Assembly (NCBI GenBank): GCA_022036555.1
Contig: CM039132.1
Coordinates: 53,850,748 to 53,914,747 of the forward strand
Length of the DNA stretch: 64,000 nucleotides
Reading direction: 5' to 3'
From: Microstegium vimineum
Taxonomy: Eukaryota; Streptophyta; Magnoliopsida; Poales; Poaceae
The notes beneath the pieces are model-generated. The model was not told where the DNA came from, did no database searches, and was given only the letters and a program-made list of their open reading frames with translations. The position numbers and the translations under genes are program-made. Positions within the stretch are counted from its first letter, which is position 1. Every line of letters begins with the position of its first letter. Below are positions 23,712 through 33,208 of this stretch, piece by piece.

Positions 23712-23966
23712 CTCCCTCCATATTGTAAAAGAAGTTGTTTTGGATAACGATATGGTTTTCAAAGCATGACTTTGACTTCATATTTCTATAAAAATGTTTA
23801 TTTAAAAATGGTATATGTATACTTTATAAAACTATATTTCAAGACAGATCTATTCGTATGGTTTTCACATTTTTAAACTCAATAATTTAAAAGTTATTTA
23901 TGATTTATATTTCCAATGTTTGACAAGACCTTATCCAAAACGACTTATTTTACAATATGGAGAGAG
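23712..23966. mobile_element. Stowaway MITE
   Basis: Flanked by TA. Inverted ends CTCCCTCCATATTGTAAAAG and (reversed right end) CTCTCTCCATATTGTAAAAT continue as a matching repeat for about 40 bases. It is related in sequence to the element at 26466-26666 (shared GGATAACGATATGG / AGATAACAATATGG phrase). Confidence 0.85.
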
Positions 23967-24555
23967 TACTCTTATGTTCCGCTTTAAATGACATCCTAGA
24001 TTTCTACCTGCTACACACTAGATTCCCTAAATCTAGACATACTTTGCGTCCAGGTGCATATAACATGTTGTGAACTTGGATAGCCAAAAACACTCTTAGG
24101 ACGATACATATACTAGACAGAGAGTAGTTATTGTTGACTATGATATACCAAAGTCTACCGAATTAAAAGGAATATGTTTTTTTAACTATTGTGAGGATTT
24201 TTAGGTTTATCCTTTTTCTCATGAGAGTGAGTTTCTTTTATCTTAACTAATAATAATAGTAATACTATATGGCTTTCATTATGCCAAAAACTAATCTGTC
24301 CATGCTCATCGATGATTATTATTAGGCAGCTTAGCTACCATTTGACTAAACGAGTGCAGCTAAGTTATTAATTAGTTAGATTACTTATGATGGTGGAATA
24401 CGGTCTATCTATTTTAGCTTCTTGATTTAAACTGAATGCTGCTCGTATTTTTAAAATTTGTTTTAGGATTTATTTGTATAGTTATTTCAGTAGGAGACAA
24501 TGACGTGTGTCAATGTCAATAACAAGACACTATGGTTACTTTATTTGAGATCTAC

Positions 24556-24595
<40 letters not shown>

Positions 24596-25142
24596 GGCCG
24601 CTTATTCTTGGGATGATGTACTTTATAATAATAATAAGGACGAGTTTAATTATGTGATGGTGATCGAAGAAAAAAGTAGGGACGACGTTTTGCTTTTTGC
24701 GGTTGCATGCAAACTATGAAAAGACCAATAAATAAACCCAGACGTGTGGGCCCGGCCAGGGTTGACTAGGAGTCAAGGCAACCCAGACGCGGTCTCGTCA
24801 CGCGAATAGGACACGCATAACACATGGGATGACATATAGGACCATATGATACACTCTACCTCAAATAATATATGAACCGAGTGGATTAATAAATACTCGT
24901 GTTCTGCAAATTAAAGTTCTGCATGAGTACCTACTCCATCAGTTCCAGAAATGATGTAATTCTCATATAATATTATACAATAGAATTCAACCTAGCTCGC
25001 TATACCCACCGGTGCCCCTCAGACCCAGATACATCGAAGCCTACAATACGTACATCGAAGCCCACAACATATTCAAGTTTCAGATTTAACTCAACAAAAA
25101 AAAAACTAGCCCAGGTGAGACTAAACCTAACATTTACTTTTA

Positions 25143-25368
25143 CCTCTGTCGTATAAAAAAAAGTAATGTCTTTATGTTTGACTATATTTATAGTAATAAA
25201 TAGTATTCATATTTATAGCTTCAAATTATTTTTTTATAAAAATACATTTCATAGTAATCTAGAGGTATTTATTTGACATTATAAATATTTATATTTTTAA
25301 TCTATAAGTAGTTAATTTTAAACCACGATCCTATTTCTAGAATTGCATTCTTTTAGAGATAGAGAGAG
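25143..25368. mobile_element. Degenerate Stowaway-like MITE
   Basis: The left end TA-CCTCTGTCGTATAAAAA and right end TAGAGATAGAGAGAG-TA form an imperfect inverted pair. A second, related end (AACAGAGGGTGTA) lies near 25478, suggesting overlapping copies. Confidence 0.45.
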
Positions 25369-25520
25369 TATGTTTATTTGATTATGTCAAAGTCATTAAT
25401 ATTTTTTTATCTATTATCTATATATTTTGTCAAACTTTACACTCAGGGTTGCATTTTATTTTAAGAACAGAGGGTGTATTGGACACTAAGACAAGCAACT
25501 TATTTACTCCTTGTTAGGTA

Positions 25521-25765
25521 CTCCCTTCGTATAAAAAAGATTTAATTTTAGTGTAGTATCAAATTAAAATATCTTATGTTAGATTAATTATATATAAATA
25601 GTTATGACATCAAATAAGTATAATTAGATTTGTAATGAGATATATTATTATAATATATTGATTTGGTGTCAAAAACATTAATAAAATTACCAATATATTT
25701 GATTAAACTTTAGATACTTTAAACAAAAATATACCTAGAATTATATTGTATTCTTTTCGGGAGAG
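25521..25765. mobile_element. Stowaway-like MITE
   Basis: The left end TA-CTCCCTTCGTATAAAAAA and right end GTATTCTTTTCGGGAG are partly inverted copies. The interior is AT-rich. The right boundary is approximate. Confidence 0.5.
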
Positions 25766-26465
25766 GCAGCACTAATGCTTCTATTCGCTAGATATATAGA
25801 TAAAGTTAGTACATTATTATCATATATACATGCGTGTGCTATTATAATGTACTAACTCCATCATGAAAAAGAGATATAATGTACGTAGCCATGTATCAAA
25901 CTATGCTGAAGTAAGTTAATTAATTTATAAAAAATATTTATGTTACCAAAGAAATGTCGATTATCATTAAATATAAAAGCTATTCATAGATCTGGTATTA
26001 TTCTCCAGCAGTTGATGAGATAAAATTAGCAATTGACTCCACGATTAGTTTGCTTCCCAAGTCAACCTCAATAATTAATACACTAAAGAGCGTTTGATTT
26101 TTTCTTGAAATATAAGAGATTCGAGGAACAAAAAGGATAATGTCTACTAAATAGAAATGCATGATGCAGTACTTGCCATAATTTTATATGAGAAAATTGA
26201 GAGTTCACCCTTTAACCATGGGAAATAGAATCGAATTTCAATAGATTTGGAAGTTAAGTGAGGGTACATGAGTCTATTGCTCTCTCTTATTGTCAGAGAT
26301 GGACTATAATGCATAATTTGAATTTATTTCTTTTGATTGAATATATTTTGAATTTATAAGAGGGTCAAGGAACTAAACAATATGTGGGGGACCAATTTAT
26401 ATAGGAATGAACCTCACCAAGGAGAAAGTGGAAGGCTACCTTGATTTGACCTCGTTAAAAAACTA

Positions 26466-26666
26466 CTCTCTTCATAATGCTAATTCATGTTATTTTAGAT
26501 AACAATATGGTCTTCTGAGCATAACTTTGATTTTTTATTTTTTATAATAGAATTTATTAAAAAGTGATAGATGCATATTTTGTAAAAGTTATTTATAATT
26601 TAATTGTATTCTAAATATTTGACCCAATTCTTATCAGAACGACTTAAATTATCATTACGAAGGGAG
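26466..26666. mobile_element. Stowaway MITE abutting the CACTA element
   Basis: Flanked by TA, with ends CTCTCTTCATAATGCTAATT and (reversed) CTCCCTTCGTAATGATAATT. Its right TA (26667-26668) overlaps the ACT target duplication of the CACTA transposon, so the CACTA element inserted exactly at the edge of this MITE. Confidence 0.8.
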
Positions 26667-26670
26667 TACT

Positions 26671-26820
26671 CACTACTACAGAAACGACAATCACTGCCGG
26701 CCCATCACTGTTGGTTCTTCCTCTGACAGACCCCCAATTATTGGGGGCAGGGGCCGAATCGGCAGTGAAACACCACATCACTGCCGGTTCGTGGCTTGAA
26801 CCGGCAGTGATGTTGTGTAC
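26671..26820 (+). promoter_or_regulatory. Left CACTA terminus: TIR and subterminal motifs
   Basis: A 16-bp terminal repeat is followed by about five direct or inverted CACTGCCGG/CCGGCAGTG variants. In En/Spm the equivalent motifs bind TNPA and also regulate the element promoter. Function here is inferred from position and repetition. Confidence 0.75.
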
Positions 26821-26822
26821 AG

Positions 26823-26829
26823 TATAAAG
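26823..26829 (+). promoter_or_regulatory. TATA box for the tnp2-type transposase gene
   Basis: TATAAAG directly follows the left subterminal repeats and precedes a CT-rich leader-like sequence. Confidence 0.6.
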
Positions 26830-27529
26830 CTTCGATCTTCTCCCTCCTCCTCTGCCCAATAGTACAGAACAGTGCGTGAGGAGCTCTCTCTCTCCATTGT
26901 TGCGGCTGGTGGATTTCTTGATCTCCATTTTTGGCTCCTCTTCACTCTTGGATCCTCATATCTTCTTGCTCTTGGTTAGTAACAAGCATAATTCTTTAGA
27001 ATTGTTGGTTTACATTGTGTCAATTTGTGTTAGAGCTATGCTAGTTTTCATGATCAAGAACAGGGATGTTGCAATTTGTGTCAATTTTTTGTAGCTTTTA
27101 GATCCAAAATTATTTAGAAAAATTGTAGCACTTTGTTTTTATTGGGTAATTATTGTATAATCATTGAGTAGCTAGGTTCGAAAGATTCATCTCAAAAATT
27201 ATGGATAAAAATTGTAATTAGTTATATTTATTATTTACATTTAATACTCAATACATGCATGAAAGATTTGATGGGATGTGGAATAGATTCGGTATTTATT
27301 ACTTATATTTAATACTCCATGCATGCATTTAATACTTACATTTAATACTCCATGCATGCATTTAATACTTACATTTAATACTCCACGCTTCCATTGTTAT
27401 CTATTTGTTCTCTTTATTTTTATAGCGCGACCAAATTCAAATTATATCGATGAATATTGTTCAAAATTGCTCCTATTAATATGTTTCAATGTTTCCTCTG
27501 CTCTGCCCATCTTATTTTATTAGTGCAAA

Positions 27530-30500
27530 CATGGCTCGAGGGTGGATATACGATCTGTCACATACAGACCCACGGTACTTGACGGACATCGACGATTTCA
27601 TCAAGCGAGCTAGAGCCAATGCTGGGGACTCACATCTTGTATTATATCCATGCAAAGACTGCAAGAATACGAGAAAATAGGGCGACGTGGAGCATATACG
27701 TTTGCACTTAATCAAAGGGGGTTCATGAGAAACTACACGATTTAGACTTTGCATGGGAAGATTGGTCAAAATGTTAATGATGATGTGCTCATGCCTAGTG
27801 TAGCATTATTGCCTGTTCATGATTACACAGAAGATGTGCCTACCAATGATGATGTGTTTGTGAATACATTAGCTGACGACACAGAGGAAAATGATGGAAT
27901 TTCACAGCTTCTACATGATGTGCATGGGGGATTCCTTAGTGCTTCACAGTTGAAAAAACTAGAGATGATGAGAAAGGATGCAAAAACACCATTGTATCCA
28001 GGCTGCCCAATAAGCAAACTGGAAGCCAACATTATGCTATTGGAGTTCAAATCAACGAATGGGTTAAGTGATAAAGGCTTCGATAACTTGTTAGGTATAC
28101 TACATAAACTGTTCCCGAAGGATACCGAGTTAGCAGAAAAGACTTACCTTGCGAAGCAAATGATTTGCCCAATTGGCCTCGAGGTTGAGAAAATTCACGC
28201 GTGTTTCAACGACTGCATATTGTACCATGGAGAGAAATACAAAGACTTGGATGCATGTCCCAAGTGTAAAACTCCCCGATACAAGCAAGGGCCATCAAAT
28301 GATGGAAGCAAGACCAGAGGAGGGCCCGTAAAGTCCGTGTGGTATTTTCCTATAGCTCCACGAGTGCATAGGTTGTTTGCAAATGAAAAGTCGGCCAAGA
28401 TGTTGCATTGGCACGGTGAAGAGCGAAAGAAAGATTCAATGATGAGGCACCCCGCCGATGGTTCGGACTGGAGGACTATCAACACTATGTTCTATAAGAA
28501 CATCGGTGGAGAGGTAAGGCATCTGTGGTTAGCTTTGAGCACGGATGGGATGAACCCGTTTGACCAGGTTAGAACCAATCATAGCACTTGGCCAGTGACG
28601 CTATGTATATACAATCTTCCACCCTGCCTTTGTATGAAACGGTCATACGTCCAGATGCCATTACTAATCCAAGGACCAAAACAACCTGGTAATGATATTG
28701 ATATGCTTCTAGAACCAGTGATCGATGAACTACTACAGATGTGGGAGACGGGTGTGAAGGATGTTTGGGATGAGTACAAGAAAGAACATGTCACGGTAAA
28801 GGCTGTACTTATCGCTACAATCACCGACCTACCAGGGCGAGGTTCCTTGTCTGGAGAGAAGACAAAATGATACACTGGGTGTGTCGAGTGCTTGGACGAG
28901 ACTGATGCTACACATCTACCAGAAAACAGGAAGATGGTCTACATGGGACACCGTAGGTTCCTACGTCGTGATCACCCTTACCGTAGGAATACAAAAAAAT
29001 TTAATGGGACTACTGAGAAACGTGGACCTCCAAAGTATCGAGACGGGAAACAAATGCTTCAACAATTAAGCAAACTCACAAATGTTGTCCTTGGGAAGGG
29101 GGACGGGGCAGTAGCAGCGCCAACCGATAGTATCTGGAAGAAAAAATCAATCTTCTGGAAACTACCTTATTGGCCACTTTTGAGTGTACGTCACTATCTT
29201 GATCCAATGCACATAACTAAAATATGTGCGGTAACACACTTAACACATTGATGAACACCGGGGAACAAGCAAGGATTCTCTCGCGACACGCTTGGACATG
29301 CAACACCTGGGCCTCAGGAAGGAGTTACACCCAGTAACTCTTGAGAATGGCCACTTGAAACTTCCGGTGGCATCATGGACACTGAAAAAGGAGAAAAAAG
29401 AAATTCTTATTTCTTTCTTCAATGATCTCAAAATACCGAGTGACTACTGTGGGAACCCGAAGAGGCTAGTTAACATGAGAGAACTTAAGTTTAACTATGG
29501 TTCTATGAAGGCCCATGACTGTCATGTCATAATGACTCAGCTGCTCCCAGTTGCCCTACGAGGTATCCTCCCTGACAAGGTCCGCGCTCCAATCATAAAG
29601 TTGTGTTCGTTCTTCAACGCGATCTCTGAAAAGGTCATTGAAGTGGGCAGGTTAGACCACCTGAAGCAGGAGATAGCCGAGATTATATGCAGGCTTGAGA
29701 TGCATTTCCCACCGACTTACTTCGACATTTCAGTGCATCTACTTGTTCATCTTGTGGATCAAATAAAAGCCCTTGGCCCAATGTACCTACACCAGATGTT
29801 TCCTTTCGAGAGGCTGATGAAAGTTTTCAGGCGGTATGTTAAGAATAAATTCAGACCAGAAGGGAGCATGGTAGAAGGATGGTCAACAGAGGAGGCTATT
29901 GAGTTCTCCACATATTATCTGGACATCAAGCGGGTTGGAGTTCCAGTATCTCATCACGATGGAAGACTAGGGGGCAAAGGAACAATAGGTGAGAAAGCTG
30001 TCAAAATGGACAAAGTCGTCTCCTTCAGACAAGCACACTTCGTTGTTCTCCAGCAGGCCGACGGTGTGATGACATACATTGATGAGCACAAGCAGTTTCT
30101 GCAAATTAAGCACATAGGGAGGTCACAGGCTTGGCTTGAGAAAAAACATAAGGAGGAATTCGGCGACTGGTTTCGATGCCAAAGGCTAGGAAAGGTGACG
30201 GGATGTCAGCTAGATCTCTTAGCTCCCGAACCTTCGACTACGCTAATGAAGTATCAAGGATATCAAATAAATGGTTTTACATTTAACACAAAAAAAACAG
30301 GACGGAAAGAGCACGAACCAAAACAGTGGTGTTCATTTCGACGCCCACGATGAGTACGACACGGTGGTGGCAACATACTATGGTTTCATAGATGATATAT
30401 GGGAGCTAGACTATGGACATCAGTTGAAAGTTGCTCTTTTCCATTGTTTGTGGGTCCGGCTGAATGAAATCAACACCGATAAGGATGGGTTCACTACCAT

Positions 30501-30789
30501 TGATCTATCCAAGACCGCATACAGAGATGACCCCTTCGTCCTTGCAAAGGATGTTTTGCAAATCTTCTATGCAAGGGATAACAATACAAATGGAAGACGA
30601 CATGTAGTATTGCAAGGCAAAAGGAAGATTGTAGGTGTCGACGGAGTGACATACGAAGAAGAGTACAAAGGTTATGAAGAAATGGCTCCTTTTGGGGCGG
30701 ACGTTACCCTACATGTCCTTGAAGAGGGTTACGAACCTGCTTACCTCCGGAGTGATCATAATGAGGCCATCATCGTGCCTGCACCGTGA
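27530..30789 (+). pseudogene. CACTA tnp2-type transposase (TNPD-like), multiply broken
   Basis: This would be the catalytic transposase that cuts the element's ends. The start MARGWIYDLSHTDPRYL and the Cys-rich CKDCKN region match the transposase-associated domain. The Transposase_21 (tnp2) core follows (WLALSTDGMNPF, STWPVTLCIYNLPP, GPKQPGNDIDMLLEP), then a DUF4218-like region (MTQLLPVALRGI, HLLVHLVDQIKALGPMYL, GSMVEGWSTEEAIEF) and a DUF4216-like end (KSTNQNSGVHFDA, TYYGFIDDIWELDYG). Breaks seen: TAG at 27678-27680; a frameshift at the GGGGG run near 27718; TAG at 27747-27749 in the shifted frame; TGA at 28868-28870 where the family normally has Gly; single-base shifts near 29218 and 29272; and a shift in the A run near 30290. 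Introns cannot explain all of these, so the copy is judged non-functional. Confidence 0.9.
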
Positions 30790-30914
30790 ATTGTTAGAGT
30801 ATCATAAACTATGTAATCCTTAATGAAATGTTGTTTTAGTAATTTGAGATCATATGGAGTTCTAGATATTGTTGAGTTGTACCACGTTGTTGATTAATGT
30901 ATGCCATGTCAAAA

Positions 30915-31272
30915 GGGATTCCAAAACTATAAAGAATTAGACCTTGAGTGTATAAGCAATAATGTAGAGCTCCTCAAAACTAGCAAAAGATATGTTGGAA
31001 GATTTTCAACTTCTATTCAAATTTTTGGAGTAATTACAAAGGGGCTAATTGAATTTTAAACCCTTATTCAAATTCAAAAGAGAATTCAAAAACTATAAAG
31101 AATTAGACCTTGAGTGTATAATAAATAATATAGAGCTCCTCAAAACTAGCAAAAGCTATGTTGGAAGATTTTCAACTTCTATTCAAATTTTTGGAGTAAT
31201 TACAAAGGGGGTAATTGAATTTTAAACCCTTATTCAAATTCAAAATGGAATTCAAAAACTATAAAGAATTTG
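30915..31272 (+). repeat. 166-bp tandem repeat, two full units plus part of a third
   Basis: Units of about 30915-31080 and 31081-31246 differ at few positions. The start of a third copy (to about 31272) then diverges. AT-rich and non-coding, it lies just upstream of the internal motif array in the CACTA element. Confidence 0.85.
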
Positions 31273-31407
31273 AATATGCTACTTCAGCAAAAGTTGCAGA
31301 GAATTAAAAATTATGCAACTTCTATGTTTGGAGTTTTTCAAGTTCTAGTAAAAAATTAGGAGTAATTTAAATTCGAAAGAAAAAGACAGAATTTAAAAAA
31401 ATACACA

Positions 31408-31652
31408 CATCACTGCCGGTTATAGAGGAACCAGCAGTGATGTGCCCCTATCACTGTCGGTTATAGAGGAGCCGGCAGTGATGTGCCTCTATCACTGCCG
31501 GTTCTAATAACCAACCGGCAGTGATGCTCCATAATCACTGCCGGTTCAAAAGAACCGACACTGATGCTCCCTCATCACTGCCAGTTCTTATTACAAACCG
31601 ACAGTGATAGGGGACATCACTGCCGGTTTGTAACAAGAACCGGCAGTGATGA
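31408..31652 (+). promoter_or_regulatory. Internal CACTA motif array (six inverted pairs)
   Basis: About twelve copies of the subterminal motif, arranged as six pairs of TCACTGCCGGTT and its reverse complement AACCGGCAGTGA, with short AT-rich loops and TGCTCC or TGCCCC spacers. The copies match those at the element ends but sit 5.5 kb from the right end and 4.7 kb from the left. A TATA box follows within ten bases. If TNPA-like protein binds these motifs, as is known for En/Spm, this array would place the second gene under the element's own feedback control. Confidence 0.75.
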
Positions 31653-31659
31653 GCTACCC

Positions 31660-31708
31660 TATTTAAAGAACTGGTGCGCGTCCGAAAATTTTGGACGCGC
31701 GCCAGTTC
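31660..31708 (+). promoter_or_regulatory. Internal TATA box and palindrome
   Basis: TATTTAAA at 31660-31667 is followed at once by a hairpin: arms GAACTGGTGCGCGTCC (31668-31683) and GGACGCGCGCCAGTTC (31693-31708), one mismatch over 16 bases, with the loop GAAAATTTT. The palindrome lies where transcription would start, or just downstream. Confidence 0.65.
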
Positions 31709-32051
31709 CACACTTAGCCATTTCGACGCCGCCCGAGCTCGCCACTGCACGCCGCCGCCGCCCCCTCGACCTCGACGACCTCCCCGCCCCCGGTCGAGCT
31801 CGGTGCCGGTGTAGCCCGATGCCGCTGCAGCCCGACGCCGCCGCCGCCGCCGCCACCCACGGACGCCACACGCTCTCGACACCGCCCGAGAGCTCGCCAC
31901 TGCACGACATCGCCGCCTCACTCCACGACGCCGGCAGGAGGCTCCTCCACGACCTCGACGCCGCCGCTGCCTCCCTCCACGACGCCGCGAGTAAGCTCGA
32001 GCTGCTCTGCTCGGCTCCGGCAGAGCTCCAGTGCACGCCGCAGCCTCCACG
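31709..32051 (+). other. GC-rich leader exon of the second CACTA gene
   Basis: About 340 bases of very GC-rich sequence with internal similarity (two CCGCCCGAG-CTCGCCACTGCACG stretches near 31730 and 31885), ending at a good donor, CACG|GTGAGC. It is open in one frame, but the encoded Ala/Asp/Leu-rich text looks compositional. In maize En/Spm a GC-rich first exon (downstream control region) is a methylation-sensitive regulatory element; the resemblance in position and composition is noted, not proven. Confidence 0.5.
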
Positions 32052-32149
32052 GTGAGCTCCAATCGCCATGCCTGTAACCTGTTCGACGAAATGCCACAGT
32101 GGAGGACACTGCTACCTAGTTGCTGTTAGGCATGCATGGATAGCTACCT

Positions 32150-33170
32150 TAGAGATTATAGTGATAGATAGATAGATTAGAGAGATTAGAGATATATACT
32201 TATATATATAGAGAGAGAGATTAGAGAGATAGTACTTATAGATAGGTAGAGATATATAGGTACTTATATACATAGACTTATATATACTTAGAGATAGTAC
32301 TTATATACTTAGAGATACATGACTTACATATAGAGAGATATAACATGACTTATATATAGACAAAGTGATAGCTAGATGGTTCATCCTTGTATATTTGCGA
32401 GAGATAGAGATAGAGAGATAGGTAGTGTCTTTCATCCTTATATGTCATCCTTGTATATGTATAGAGAGATAGAAAGATATGCTTGTATATATGATTCACT
32501 TATGCTTGTGGAGATGCATGACTTACCCATAGAAATAGATAGATAGAGAGAGATATAGACAGATAGAGAGAAAGATAGCTTTGTATATATGATTCATTTA
32601 TGCTTGTGGAGATGCTTGTATATATGATGTCACTTATAGATATTGATGCTTGTAAACTCTTTGGTCACTTATAGATATATAGATAGATAGAGATAGAGAT
32701 AGAGAGATACATATATAGATACAATCATATCATATGCTTTAGAGATAGATGGAAAAATTAATATCATATATACATGGCTTTTGTATAGATAGATAGATAG
32801 ATAGATAGAGATAGAGATAGATAGAGAGAGTTATGATATATAGATAGACTTTTGTATAGATAGAGAGATAGATAGAGATAGAGATAGAGATAGATAGAGA
32901 GAGTTATGATATATAGATAGACTTTTGTATAGATAGAGAGTTGTGCTTTCATCCTTATACATGGCTTTAGAGATAGATAGAGAGATGTGTCTTTCATCCT
33001 TATATGTCATCCTTATACATGAATTTTTTGTGGAGAGAGATATTGTTCTATCATCTATTTATTTCATGATAGATAGAGAGATGCATGGCTTATAGATAGA
33101 TTCACTTATGATAGAGAGATAGAGATGTATAACATGACTTATGTATAGCTAAATGAAATGCTTGAGTCTA
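32150..33170 (+). repeat. GATA-rich low-complexity array in a leader intron
   Basis: About 1 kb of degenerate GATA, GAGATA and ATATAGATAG repeats, including a longer unit that recurs around 32830 and 32915 (it contains GAGAGAGTTATGATATATAG and ACTTTTGTATAG). It lies between the leader-exon donor at 32051 and the first coding exon near 33209, so it would be spliced out. Long minus-strand frames here encode only Tyr/Ile/Leu/Ser repeats and are not genes. Confidence 0.8.
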
Positions 33171-33208
33171 TCTATCTACCTATGAGCTAATACCAATAAT
33201 CAAAATTC

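Larger units (their letters stand above)
23969..26463. other. AT-rich intergenic DNA with MITE remnants
   Basis: No gene supported on either strand. It contains a (TA)n microsatellite at about 24557-24594 and the two Stowaway-like elements listed separately. Confidence 0.4.

Noticed and set aside
31535..32109. Long frames on both strands in the CACTA middle
   Set aside because: They run through the motif array and GC-rich leader; composition only.
32764..32997. Minus-strand ORF rich in Leu, Tyr, Ile and Ser
   Set aside because: Translation of GATA/TATC repeats.
32150..33170. CRISPR-like array
   Set aside because: Repeats are degenerate simple sequence without constant repeat-spacer spacing, and the DNA is from a plant nuclear genome.
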